A stretch of 64,000 nt of DNA from Medicago truncatula (taxonomy: Eukaryota > Streptophyta > Magnoliopsida > Fabales > Fabaceae): assembly GCF_003473485.1 (NCBI RefSeq), contig NC_053042.1:53965762-54029761 (forward strand), read 5' to 3'. This document shows, piece by piece, positions 10,720 through 22,690 of the stretch. Both the position numbers and the translations under genes were made by a program. Position 1 is the stretch's first letter. Every line of letters starts with the position of its first letter. Below the pieces are notes generated by a model. That model saw only the letters and a program-made list of their open reading frames with translations, searched no databases and was not told where the DNA came from.

Positions 10720-13700
10720 TCAAATAGAGGCGTTTTCTCGTATAGGGTCATCATGGAATCGATAGTCCCTGGCTCGAGCACTCCTATATTGAAGTCGGTG
10801 ATGTAGTGTCTCTGACATCTGGTTGAAAAATTCAGCATCCCATCTCTGAATCAATAAAGGGTCTTCTGCATAGCAAATATATATCGATGTAACAGCACTC
10901 TCCACCACAACCATTGCCAATCCAACCTGAAAACAAATTTACTTATTTCATGTTCACACAAGAAAAATAACTAACTTAATGCATGTTTAAAATCACGGAG
11001 AATTTAACAAAATCACCGTGACACTGATTTCGTTGAAGCTCTAAAGTATACTTTTTACAAAAATCACGGTGGCATACCGTGATTCTATCAAACTAACAGT
11101 CAATCCAAACATGTGTTTAAAGATTTAAGGAGATTGGAACTTACCAAAACCATACCCATGAGCATGGATGTAGAGCCAATCATAATAACTCTATCACTCC
11201 ATTTAACCCACGCCCAAACACCAGCGCAAGTTCCAGTTATCAATCCACCAAAAATGGTGCCCATTAGCAGAACAGCACCTGAACAATCATATGCCACAAG
11301 TGCCTCAACCCCAGTTGATTGGAATAACTCCCATGCATCTCTAGCCGAATTGTTAAAGCTTTTACCATTAACAGCTATCTGTAAGTGACATCGCATCACC
11401 ATTAACCATGTAATTGTTGTGTAAGTTTACCAATTACACGGATCATGCAATATCGGTGTCCTATTAAAAATCATGTTTAATGACAGACCATTAAAATCTA
11501 AATTTTAATATTTTAGCCTATATATTCTTGATCTCCTTTTTAATTATTAGACTATTCATGGACCAATCTACTCTCTTTATTAAGGCTTTTACAGGTATTT
11601 CCCACACAAGCCCAAATCACCTTAGGTGAGCTTCTTGGTTTTGCCTACAACTGACTATACAAACATAAATGTATTTGGTTTTGTATGATAATAAACTGAT
11701 TAAAATAAAACAACTCATTTGCTTTCCTTAGGTAGCACTTGAAGTAATACTCAATTAGTCTCAACAACCACTTAACTCGTATTTTCCACAGTACCTCCTC
11801 ATATCAAATATTTAATTCAAACTATTAAGGGGAGGAGGGACAGCTAAAGGTGCACCAGAAACCAAGGAAAAAGGCTATCCTAAGGAGTGAGGAATACACC
11901 CAAGTGAAAATGGCTGAAACCAAATAGGATTCTGCCAAGAACTTCACCCTACAAATTCTTACACATTCCTTCTCAGTAATTATCAGTAGTTAGACAATTT
12001 CAAAAAAAAAAAAAATTATCAGTAGTTAGACTATATAAAAAAATCAACAATCTGGTACCTGAACATAGGCATATTTGTTAAAAAATCGAACAAGAGTCTC
12101 CACAAGATGAAAGAGGAAATCAACACAGCAAAGCAAACACTCATTGTTGCCAATCTTTGACCTAAGTCCACGTATCTGAAAGAAAAACGAATATGTTGAT
12201 AAAAGAAAAGAAACAGAAAAGTCTCTACACGTACAAAAAAATGACTTGAATTTGTCACAGAAGAAAATGATTGTTACCTCCCATCGCAGTGTCCTGATAG
12301 CCGCAGTGAATAATGAGCCATAACAAATGCTACCAAAAGATGTTGTTAAAGCATACTGCAAAGATTTCATTAAGGAGTTAGCAGGAATTGAAGCTGCCTC
12401 TCTACCACCATGAAGAAGAACAAGAAACACCATCCCAGACACTATAACATGCACAGTATTACAGAGCACTGCACCTGTCCAAAATAAGCTTACAGAAAAA
12501 ACCTGTAAGCATGAAACGTAATAACAGTGTCATCAGACGAGGATAGCTCAAATAATCGATCTACTTCCATGACCGGTCCAAATAAGAACATACAGAATGA
12601 AGAGCAAAACTTGCCACCTCACCACAAGAAGCCACCAGCGTCCCCCGTCACTCAAGTTTGAAGCGACAACACCTGCTGCTCCAAATGACCATAAGGCCAT
12701 CCATAAAAGCACAGCAAACATGAATGCATAAGACACTCTCATGACCTCGGGAAGATTCCAAACCATCTTCACAGCTTTTTGCAGAACCAGCATCGTAAAT
12801 GGAAGTCTGGAAAAGAAAAGAGGCCATGAGGATTGGAACCATCTTAGACTCAAAGAAAAAAGAAAAAAAATCGGCTCAAGAAACCAAGCTACAAAATTAG
12901 GTACCTACGACATTCATGTACAAACTACAATACATGAGAAAGTATGCATTGAGTGGGGAAAAAAACAGTAACAAACTGAACTAACGGCTGTTTATTTGCA
13001 TTTCCATGGACAGGGGACTATTAAAACTTCAAGGATTTGAGGGGAAAAAACGAAGAAAAAAATATATATATTTGAACTATGGCATTTATAACTGTGACTC
13101 ACAAATGTGAACCTGTGACGTTGTCATAAAATATATACATTACACCTTAGGACTTTGATGCAGTATACGTAGCAAAACCCACTTCATCATCTGATATTAA
13201 ACTAAACGGATATCAAGAGGTACGTTATTGACTTTTATAAATGTTTGGATTAGCGATGAATTTGGCAAAATCGTGGTGACACCGTTAATTTGGCAAAATC
13301 ACGGTGACACTGTGATTTTGTGTAGCTCCAAAGTGTGGCTTTATTAAAATCAAATGACTCGCCATGATTCTATCAATCTTGCCACCAATCCAAGCATTGC
13401 AATTTAAAATTTATTGGCTAACTATGAAATATAAAGATTTTGTGTTTTAAAAGGACAGGGAATTGATGAATCATTGAGAATATTTAATCAAAACACCAAC
13501 CAAAAATATTATTCACACTAAAACATTCAGGGCCAATCACTATATGAAATAACTCCGTAATAGGAAAAGCAACTGCAATCCAACACAAACATATGATTTC
13601 AGGGCAGTACCTGTCTATGACGGATATAACATACAAGAACTGAAGAGCAGCTCCAACAGCAAAAGCAACTCCCCAAAAAATCTGGTTAGTCCAGAAACAC

Positions 13701-14545
13701 AAAACACTTATGACAGCCAGATAAGTGGTGAGGATGTGAACAGAAACTTTCATCATTTGAGTAGCCTGGGAACCCAACAACAACAACCAAGTCCATCCAA
13801 GAACAGTCCCAATTCCACCAGCAGCCGCATAAAGCGGCCAATAAGTTTCGGTTAACCCGGCATGATTCCCAGTAAGACCAGGAGTGTACTTATCAATGTT
13901 CAGTCTATTCTCTTTCTCAAACCTGTTGAGACCAAGAACCCCCAAAAGGAATCCCAGTGCAATCAAATGAATGACAAATATTCCTAACCAGAAAACATCA
14001 TGCCACCGCCGCGATTGTTCTGCCGCCGCCACCATTTCACTGCTGCCGCCGCCACTTCTCCTACTCCGGGATGCACTCTATCACCATAAAAAACAACCAA
14101 ATTTAGAAACTTTGACTTCATTTCTGACTCTTCAAGAAACCGTGTCAAAGAAAGTCAATAACAAATATGAAAAAAGATAACTTTTTTGCTATTGAAGGGA
14201 AATTGGGTGACCCCAAATGAATAAAAATCTGTTTAAAATAAAATGATCAGCAAAATTGATACTAGTCTTTTTCTATTACTATATAAAGAATAACAAATGA
14301 TACACGCAGTGAAGTGATAAGAAGGAAAAGCATTAATTCGACATAAAAATACTAACTTTACTAACATTTTTGATTCTAAAAAAACAAGGGTACCCAGATA
14401 AAGCAATTAAAAATGATGCAAATAACATAAAGGGTACAGTACCAGATAGAGAAAAAGAGTGAAAATGATGATTCAATGAGCAGGGTACCTGAATGGCGGA
14501 AGCGAAGTCAGAGGAAGAAGAGGAAAAAGAGGGAGAATCCATCAT
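10720..14545 (-). CDS. Choline-transporter-like (CTL/PNS1) family membrane protein
   Basis: Seven exons on the minus strand: 14489..14545, 13611..14077, 12623..12806, 12278..12502, 12059..12175, 11145..11378 and 10720..10926. All have GT/AG borders and consistent phases, giving 496 aa with a stop at 10720. The protein is strongly hydrophobic with about ten probable membrane spans. It carries family-typical blocks: an LSRD-like polar N-terminus followed by a first span, VETLVRFFNKYAYVQIAVNG, SARDAWELFQSTGVEALVAY, CSGAVLLMG and CYAEDPLLIQRW. Length fits plant CTL/PNS1 proteins (about 480-500 aa). Relatives in animals transport choline; some plant members affect membrane trafficking and plasmodesmata, so the substrate here is inferred. 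The start was chosen at MMDSPS because exon 1 splices in frame into the Gly/Ser/Arg-rich linker; an internal ATG at 14035 would skip it. Introns carry two related MITE copies. Confidence 0.93.
10981..11112. mobile_element. MITE in the last intron of the CTL gene
   Basis: GCATGTTTAAAATCACGG at the left and CAATCCAAACATG at the right form imperfect inverted ends of the 'GTTTGGATTG' type common in legume introns. The interior repeats ATCACGG / CCGTGAT motifs. It is related to the copy at 13240..13398. Confidence 0.5.
13240..13398. mobile_element. MITE in intron 2 of the CTL gene
   Basis: The ends TGTTTGGATTAG and CCAATCCAAGCA are imperfect inverted repeats. The interior has a direct repeat of AATTTGGCAAAATC followed by GTGGTGACAC or ACGGTGACAC. 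It shares interior motifs with the element at 10981..11112. Confidence 0.5.
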
Positions 14546-15537
14546 TGGGAATGGAGAAACATAGTGTGTGAATGTAGAATAAGAATGAAAATGGAAAAAG
14601 GGTGGAAAATGAAGGAAAACGTAGGAACCAAGGCGAATAAAAAGATTAGAGAGGAGAAGGTCAATGGGGGGGTTATGGTAGGGTGATGGTGGTGGATTAG
14701 TTTATTAATTAGTATAATAATGATAATAATAATTAGGGTTTTGAATAAGAATAGTAGTAGTAATTGAATAAATTAAAGTGTGAAAGAGACATGGAAAATG
14801 GAGAAAAAACAAACTGAAAGTTAACGGCTAACAGAGATGGAAATAGTGATGAAGCAGATAAGAGACAAAAAAAAAAAGATTGGCGTGCGCGGTAATTTCC
14901 CTCACAAACCGTCCTCCTTATAGTTTGGAGTTTGGCGTTTTCACAGATTAGATTAGGATACTTTTATCTTCACAAGCCAGGGTGAAGAACTTCTAATCAC
15001 TACAGCTCATTCCAGACTATTTTGTCCTACCTTCTTTGGGATGTTCACTTTGTGTGAATATATATTACTCTCTCCGCTCATATTTACAAGTAAAAAACCG
15101 TTTTTTTTTTTTAAGTATATTAAATCATTACTGTATTTGACATATAAATGTGACTGAATATATTAATTATTCAATGTATCTGAAAAAATATTTTTTTTTT
15201 TCTATAAATGTAACCGGATGGATTATGGATGAAAGTGTTTACAAATCCTATCTCAATCGAGTTTAACGGCGGATGATTGATAGTCCAAAACAATTTTGCA
15301 CATACAATCAATAAAAATATTTATAATCGCAAAATCAATTAATGTTTTTAATTTACGTGACAGTATAAAATGTTTTAATTAATTGTAGATGCAAAATTGT
15401 TTTGGAGGGTCAGCTCACCACCATTGAACTCATCATTAATTATGTAATTGCACATCATTGAATAAATGTGTGAAATAACACTACAATAATGGTGTACAAC
15501 AATTAAACTCTACTATTGTTATTGTTGTTGTTTTTTG
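14546..15537. other. Promoter side of the CTL gene; no gene
   Basis: This flank should contain the CTL promoter and leader on the minus strand. A MITE-like end (ACTCTCTCCGCTCATATTTACAAG) begins near 15068. No other feature was recognised. Confidence 0.4.
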
Positions 15538-15657
15538 TGAAGTAGTCTAGTGGCTAGAGAAATTCACCTTAAAGATGAATAAGTAGAGTGTCAGGGTTCG
15601 AACCCCAGCCCTCTGCACATATTATGCATTATCCCTTACCAAATGAGCTAAATTCAT
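15538..15657 (+). repeat. SINE-like composite repeat
   Basis: GTAGTCTAGTGGCTAGAGAA (A-box-like) and GGGTTCGAACCCCAG (B box) indicate a tRNA-derived SINE. The 3' part, CCAAATGAGCTAAATTCATG, reads as the reverse complement of the A-box end of the other SINE family in this window, so two SINEs may be joined tail to tail. Confidence 0.5.
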
Positions 15658-15713
15658 GAAAACTTATTATTGTTGTTGTTATCGTTAACTTGATAGATCC
15701 AAATCATTTTTTT

Positions 15714-15839
15714 TAATTACTACTCATTTGTTCATTGCAAAACAATAAAAAAAATAAAAAAAATAAAAAAAAAATAAAAAGCCAAATGCCTAAATCAAAG
15801 AAGTAATTACTACTCATTTGTTCATTGCAAAACAATAAA
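15714..15839. repeat. Direct repeat of about 36 bp, period 90
   Basis: A segment beginning TAATTACTACTCATTTGTTC occurs at 15714 and again at 15804, separated by an A/AAAT-rich spacer. It is a local duplication with no coding potential. Confidence 0.7.
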
Positions 15840-16255
15840 TAAATAAAAATAAAAAAATAAAAACCAATTTTTCCACCATAAACATAACCAATCATTAACA
15901 TTTTTTTATAAACTTCAATCTCAAGATGCATTTCACAAACATCTCACGTCACAACATTTCCACCACTTTTCTTACTGGGATAATTAATGGACAATAAAAT
16001 AGTATATTGGGCATCATTGCAACATTACTTACTTTATTCCAAGGAAGCGTGATACTTGTTAAGGGTCAATTTAATTACAAAGAAGCTCCAATAAAATCTC
16101 TTATTTTCTTAGAGGCACAGAGGTCAGGGAACCTTCCTCTAAATAATAGGGTATCTTGAAAAGGAGATTCAGCACTCAATGATGGAAAACTCACTAATGT
16201 CTATTTCTTTCTTTTTTGAAATAAAATCATTATAAGAAAAAGTTGAAATAACAAC

Positions 16256-16256
<1 letters not shown>

Positions 16257-16308
<52 letters not shown>
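16257..16308. repeat. (TA)n(TG)n microsatellite
   Basis: A long TA run followed by a short TG run lies in the first intron of the GH9 pseudogene. Confidence 0.95.
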
Positions 16309-16450
16309 TATCTCTAAATATTAGTGACGTCAAAAATGAAGACCAAATTCATTTGGTCTGTCTCTAATTTTTGTAACTAATTCAACTTTTTCTGGTGGAG
16401 AATATTAATTATCAAAGTTACACAATTTTTTTTACATACATACAAGATGA

Positions 16451-16791
<341 letters not shown>

Positions 16792-16938
16792 GCTGCAATA
16801 TTTTACAAAACTGAATTTGAAGCAACAAATGAAATAGGAAATATTCAAAATGTTATTAAATGGGGTACATATTATTTTCTGAAAACTAGCTCCGGAAGAA
16901 ATAGATTATATGTTAAGGTCACTAAAAAAAAAAAAGTC

Positions 16939-17131
16939 ATGTTAACTTGTGTCCTTATTTGTGTCCTAAGGACACAAGTTAAGGAAATAAAAAAAAATAA
17001 AAAAAAATAAAAAAATAAATAGACTTTGTATTGAAAATATAAATTTTTAAATTTTTGCATCATTGAATACACAAGTTCCAAGAGAAAAGTTTTTATCTTT
17101 AGCTTATTAACCGGTGCCCACGAGTTAACAT
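16939..17131. mobile_element. Small MITE, ATGTTAAC ends
   Basis: It begins ATGTTAACTTGTGTCC and ends CCCACGAGTTAACAT. It is related to the element at 46940..47106, which has the same ends and a similar A-rich interior. It is nested in the foldback insertion of the GH9 pseudogene. Confidence 0.55.
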
Positions 17132-17239
17132 TTCACAAAAAGAAAAAACTTAATTACACTTTTGGTCCTCGCATTTTGACCAACTCACGAAAATGGTCAT
17201 ACCTCTTTTAAATCGAACAAAATCGTCTCTAAACTATAT

Positions 17240-17578
17240 GGGTGCGTTTGGTTTGCAAAACAGCAAGTACAGTACAGAACAGTACAAGAAAGAACAGCAC
17301 AATACAAGGGAGAACAGCACAGGACAAATTTTTATGACATTGAATAATTTTTTGTTTTATACGATTTTTGGAGGACAAAATGCTATTTTGATATTTTAGA
17401 CAACTTAAACGTGAGACAAAAAGTTGTGCTGTGGTTTGCAGAGGGACAAAAATATCAGTTTTTGTCTTGTTTCTTGCCTCCAGTTTGTCCTGTACCTGAA
17501 ACAGTTTTACAAATCAAACACTGGACAACTGGAGTTGTTCTGTCCTGTCCTTCATTTTTTAGCAAATCAAACGCACCC
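17240..17578. mobile_element. Tourist/PIF-like MITE nested in foldback arm
   Basis: The ends GGGTGCGTTTGGTTTG and CAAATCAAACGCACCC form strong terminal inverted repeats. Comparing the interrupted arm with the intact opposite arm (mirror near 17945..17960) shows a 3-bp TAT duplication. The 339-bp interior is rich in CAGTACAG/CAGGACAA motifs and has no coding capacity. Confidence 0.8.
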
Positions 17579-18478
17579 TATATTTTTTTGCAGTTTTAGT
17601 CATATCTCCCTATTTCAAACTCCATAAACACACAAAAATGGCAATTTTAATCCAACCACCTATGCTCAACCATGAAATAAACAAGGAATAAATCATGTGA
17701 GTACAAAGAATCTACTTTGTTCAGTACACAAACCAAGAATAACCCTAATTTCTAAGACATGTTTCAGGTATGTAACATGTCTCGGAAATTAGGTTAGTGT
17801 GCTGAATAAAGTAGATTCCTTGTATCCACATATTTTATTCCTTGTTTATTTCATGGTTGAGCATAAGTAGTTGGATTAAAACTGTCATTTATGTGTGTTT
17901 ATGGAGTTGAAAATAGGGAGATATGACTAAAACTGCAAAAAAAAATATATAGTTTAAGGACGATTTTGTTCGATTTAAAAAAGATAGGACCATTTTCATG
18001 AGTTGGTTAAAATGGTAGAACCAAAAGTGTAATTAAACCAAAAAAAGAGATTATATGTTAAGGTAGGGGACCGAGTTGATGATCACCGTTGTTGGGCACC
18101 ACCAGAAAGTATGAAGACAAAGAGAACATATAAATTAATTGACAGTAACACACCCGGTTTTAAGATTGCAGCTGAAACTTCTGCTGTTATGGCTACTTCT
18201 TCCATTGTTTTTAGACATGTTGATCGTAAATATGCTCGTCATCTCCTTAATAAAGCAAAATCGATAGGAAATCTATGTACAATTTTTTCTCTTATATTTA
18301 AACCAAGACGATGAAAAATGTTTATTTGTAACTTGTAGTATTCTTTTATTTATATTACCTATACTTGCAATTTGGTTGCTTCAAAATATGATAGCTTAAT
18401 TTATTTCTTCCAATTTTCTGACAACTTTTTGAATTGGCAAGATTTCATAAAGGAACCTATGATGGAGAATGTCCTTTC

Positions 18479-19073
18479 TGTTGGAATATTTTATTATTTA
18501 ATAATATTCCAATATCATTATGTGGGCAAATATCGTAATAATAATTATATTAGCTATTTATCAATTGTGAGCCTTAATTGATTAGTGATCAAATTAAGTA
18601 ATAAGGCTAATTAGATTTCTATTTTGGATAATTAATTATTTAATTAGTTGATATGGACTCAACATGAGTGGATGTCCGGATGGCCCATTAACGGAATAAT
18701 GGGAAACCCTAATGGTCATCCAATATAAAAGAGGCTATGGTCCCCAATACACCGTACACGGCAAATTCTCTCTTCTCCCCATCTGAAGAGAACTTGAGGC
18801 TACCGGTTGAGGAAGAACCAAATCAGCCGCCGCTAACTCTATTGTGTGTTTCAGATCATCTCCTCTCTTTGGTTATCGTTGTTGATGAGAGGGCTGCCTT
18901 GAAAGCTTTATCCAGGTATTCCTAATAGCCTAATTCTTAATATCTTGATAAATCAAACATGTCGTAGATCCGATTATAATCATGTTCAATGTTTTGTTTG
19001 CTTCCGCTATTGATTCATAATTGTTGAACATGTTTTATGAAATCTGTTTATATTAAGACCTAAATTTCCAACA
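18479..19073 (+). mobile_element. Solo LTR (Copia-like) with 5-bp target duplication
   Basis: It starts TGTTGGAATATT and ends AATTTCCAACA, the classic TG...CA termini with a short inverted repeat (TGTTGGAA/TTCCAACA). CTTTC is duplicated at 18474..18478 and 19074..19078. Excising it restores GTYDGECPFYC in the GH9 exon. A TATAAAA box at 18724..18730 marks the LTR promoter. No internal retrotransposon domain remains, so it is a solo LTR left by recombination. Confidence 0.9.
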
Positions 19074-19721
19074 CTTTCTACTGTTCGTGTTCAGGCTATA
19101 ATGTATGTAATCACTTTTATAATCAACCGTTCTTAATTCACTACGAGTGAAATAATGTTGGGAATGTAATAATTATGTTAACGTGATGCATATTGCATAT
19201 ATATAGGATGAGCTAATGTGGGCAGCAACATGGCTATACATACATGGCAACAGGAAAATCTATGTACATGAAGTATATACAAGAAGAAGCAATTAGTGCT
19301 AGTGTAACGGTATTTAGCTGGGACCTTAAATATGTCGGAGTTCAAGTTCTTCTCACTCGGTTACATTTTGAAGGTTAATAAGGTCTTGAAACATTTAAAG
19401 CACATGGTGAAAGTTACATATGTGCAGTCCTTTCCTTCCTGATAGTCCTTACCACCAAATTAATTTGACTCCTGGTAAATTATATGTGCATTTTTGCTTA
19501 TAATTAGTTGTCATCTTTACACATATAATAATTAATATATCTACACATGATTATGTAGGTGGCTTTATTCACATGAGAGATGGAGCCAATACACAATATG
19601 CCATCAGCACATCGTTCTTGTTTACTGTATACAGTGATTTGCTTGCCAAATATAATCAGATAGTCAAATGTGAAAACAAAGAATTTGACTCAGCTCATCT
19701 CCTTGATTTTGCCAAAAAACA

Positions 19722-21316
19722 AGTAAGTATCTAATACATTGTTTATATCCACATAATTATTTTATATTATCAAACAAACTTGAAAAGTTATAAAAGGAAA
19801 TTAATCCCCAATTTTAACATCTCTAATATTCGGCAACGGAATTTGTTATACTTCTATTTTCTAATCTCTGATTTTTTTATAAATTAATTATTACCTACGT
19901 AGTATGTAGTATGATGTTGCAACTCTAAGGATAATTAGATTTAGAGAAATTTTTATCTCTAAATTCTCTAAATCTAATAGTCACCACCACGACAACAACA
20001 TACCGCAATCGTAAATGATCCAAAGTTGCTATAACATATGCTTTGAAAATGAACAATATTGAGATATATAGAGTGATTGTCCGATATTTGGATGATTGTT
20101 GGGAATTCGATGAAAAATCACACCAATAATAAACTTGATGTCTGGAGCAAGGGATAATCAGGCAACCAAAATCAAAGTGTATGGAACAATTATAAACACA
20201 AGCCAAAAGTAGAAAACAACAGCGAGAGAAAAATAAGAGAGAACACAAAAAGAATTTGTTGACCCAGTTCGGTCCAAATTGACCTAGTCTGGGGGAGAGA
20301 GCAGCCCTCCGTTTCACTATATGATGAGTAACGTTACAAAAGAGATGTCAATGAGTTACAAGAATAAGTCTCCCGCCTAATTCTACCCAAAGCCCCAATC
20401 TCTTCCCGTAACCAAGAGACTCAATCCTAATAGTGTTTCCCAAGGTGAATCAACCCTCAAACCCTAGTGTTTGTTGCCAAAGAGACAAACTCTATACAAA
20501 CCCTAGTTTTGTTATTGCCTTTCTAAACCCTTTTTTCAGCCCCATATATCTCAAGGTTTACTTTGATACAAAGCTTATATTTATAGTAAAAGAATCCCTC
20601 GTAAATTGTAACAAAATCAGGCCCAAAAAAAGTTTTATTTTTCTGAATCTGCGCAAAATCGTACTCTGATTTTGCCAGATCGTGCTTCGATTTTTTACGA
20701 ATGAATTATGCTCCAAAAAATCGTGCTCCAATTTTGACAGCTTCAGCAAACTCAATTTCTCCAATTTTGAGTCACTTTCACAACAATGATAAATAGATGA
20801 ATTACATATTGGGGAAAAATGCATAAGGAAGATCATACATGGTTGGATTTGGAAAAAATCCACCGACACAAGCTCACCATAGAGGTGCTTCAGTGCCAAA
20901 GTTATCACCTAACGAATAGATAGACTGTCCTACGTCAACTTCAATGATAATCGTACGGATTCACCTAAGACTGAACCTTGCACGTATGTTAATTCGCTTG
21001 CAGTTGGTGCTCTAATAAAACTTGCTTCTTTAGGTTAACCTAGCTTAATTTCATGTTAATGTTACTGATGTTACCTCAACGTTGTTAAAAACGTGGTTGA
21101 GAGAAGACCCTAGTAATAGTTTTAGTTGATTATTCTACAAAAATTGATCAGTAGTCAAAGTAAATTATGCGTCAATTGATCAGTAGTGCAATATTAGATT
21201 GCATTATAGATCAAGAGTACTTGTTTTTCTGTGGGTCAGTGTTTATTTGAAGTATATAATCAGTCTTACTTTGTTTGATACCTTCTTAAGTAAATTAGAT
21301 GGGTATATAAAAGAGG
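19722..21316. other. Gene-free stretch, retrotransposon-like repeats
   Basis: A near-palindrome (TTAGATTTAGAGAA...TTCTCTAAATCTAA) lies at about 19935..19977. From about 20098 (TGTTGGGAATTCGATG) a block looks like an LTR, with repeated AAAATCGTGCTCCGATTTT-like motifs near 20650..20740, but the far end and a target duplication were not found. The expected 3' exons of the GH9 gene are absent here. Confidence 0.4.
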
Positions 21317-21622
21317 AATGTTAACAACACTACTCCATCTGGTCACTATTATAAGCAAAAATCAACTTTTTAGATTTATTCATTAAATTATGTATTTGGT
21401 CAATAACATAGACCAAATACATCATTTAATGAATGAACTTAAAATGTTGGTTTTTGCTTATAATAGTGATCGGAGAGAGTATCTTTTAAGCATTCTCTCT
21501 AGCACTCACTCTTTTATTGGGTGAAATCAACTTTGGTAATGAAACTCACATAAAATGGTGGGACATATATTGATTTCACCCAATAAAAAAGTGAGTACTC
21601 AAAAGAGAATGTTGCTAGCATT
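21317..21622. mobile_element. TIR element (legume MITE) containing a Stowaway
   Basis: The left arm AATGTTAACAACAC is mirrored by the right end AATGTTGCTAGCATT. The inner arms repeat CACTCTTTTATTGGGTGAAA and its inverse TTTCACCCAATAAAAAAGTG. The Stowaway at 21333..21479 interrupts the left arm. Confidence 0.6.
21333..21479. mobile_element. Stowaway-like MITE, TA target duplication
   Basis: CTCCATCTGGTCACTATTAT and the inverse ATAATAGTGATCGGAGAGAG form the termini, flanked by TA on both sides. The interior is a near-palindrome (147 bp in total). It is inserted in an arm of a larger element. Confidence 0.85.
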
Positions 21623-21837
21623 TTTCTATGTAAAAATATAGAAACCATGGTACAAACATCAACTAACATTTATTTTAGTGTTTGATATAAGAACATTTTA
21701 CTTCGAAATTATAATATTTTAAATAAATATGAGTATCAACTCAATTCACTCGTTATTTAAAAAAATAAAAATAAATAATTCCACTCATTAATATCCTTAA
21801 CTGAGTGTGGGACTTGCTAAAAATAGAACAAGGGTGA

Positions 21838-22185
21838 CAGTGGAGCACTAGGCCTACATGCGGCACTGGAGTGGTTAAGTGACATGCATCTTGAATAATG
21901 TGAATTTTGAAACGGACTTTAAGTTTACGGTTGATGCCTTTCGGTCTACCAGGAACGACGACTCTGAATTTGGTTCTATTATTTCATCTTGTCGTTCGCT
22001 ATTAATTATATTTTTTTTAACTCTAGGGTGACGTTTATTAAGAGACAAGCCAACGAGGTTGCTCACGCTCTTGCGAGAGATACCACGTCCTTAGCTAGCT
22101 CCGTAGTTTATTATGACATACTCAATAGTATTGAATCCATTATTATTAATGAAATGCTTTAAGCATGTTTCCTTCAAAAAAAAAT
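21838..22185 (+). pseudogene. 5'-truncated LINE fragment with RNase H-like remnants
   Basis: Broken frames encode NVNFETDFKFTVDAFRST and VTFIKRQANEVAHALARDTT, recognisable as the C-terminal RNase H-like domain found in plant L1-type LINEs and related sequences. At least two frameshifts are present. The copy ends CCTTC followed by an A run (22176..22184). A 32-bp direct repeat with one mismatch (21806..21837 and 22186..22217, containing GCTAAAAATAGAACAAGGG) flanks it, as expected for target-primed insertion. Confidence 0.8.
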
Positions 22186-22412
22186 TGTGGGACTCGCTAA
22201 AAATAGAACAAGGGTGATAACAACACCACTTTACGTGGGACCTGCTTCAAATATAAAATATGTATTAATTTTATTCAATAGAAGATTAAATGTTAAAAAT
22301 AATATTGAAAAAATATATTTCAAGTTTTTTTTTTTTTTAGCAAATATTTCAAGTATTATGTAGTTCCATGGTAGGCACTTTTATATCATTCAACGTCAAC
22401 AAAAAGAAAATA

Positions 22413-22690
22413 CTCCTTCCGTCCTAAATTGTATGACGTTTTGGCCATTTCACACGTATTAAGAAATGTAATTAATATTGTGTGGGGAAGAGAAATTATG
22501 AGTTGTTTTACAAAATTATCCTTAATAAATGGTATGGAAAAGATAAATGAAATAATTGAAAGAATGAGGAGTAATTAATAGTTAAGGATATAATAGAAAA
22601 ATAACATTAATATTTCATTGGTATGATAAAACGACATATAATTTAGGACAATTTTTTTTCAAAGCGACATACAATTTGGGACGGAGGAAG
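22413..22690. mobile_element. Stowaway-like MITE (uninterrupted copy)
   Basis: The ends CTCCTTCCGTCCTAAATTGT and CATACAATTTGGGACGGAGG are inverted repeats. The interior contains, in opposite orientation, the same sequence that the Helitron at 37752..38954 interrupts (TGTAATTAATATTGTGTGGG near 22466). It is therefore the in-window empty-site reference. Confidence 0.8.

Larger units (their letters stand above)
16920..18047. mobile_element. Composite foldback insertion with 17-bp direct repeats
   Basis: AGATTATATGTTAAGGT flanks the block exactly at 16903..16919 and 18048..18064. Removing the block restores the GH9 frame (LYVKV into GDRVDDH). The block is mostly a long inverted repeat: sequence around 17146..17725 is mirrored by 17760..18040 (ACTTTTGGTCC at one side, GGTCC-type inverse near 17990 and CCAAAAGTGTAATTAA at the other). 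The right end has a short A run. Two further MITEs sit inside it (16939..17131 and 17240..17578). No coding region was recognised. Confidence 0.75.

Noticed and set aside
20098..20950. Second solo LTR
   Set aside because: The start looks right (TGTTGGGAATTC), but no matching CA end or 5-bp duplication was found, so it is only mentioned as LTR-like.
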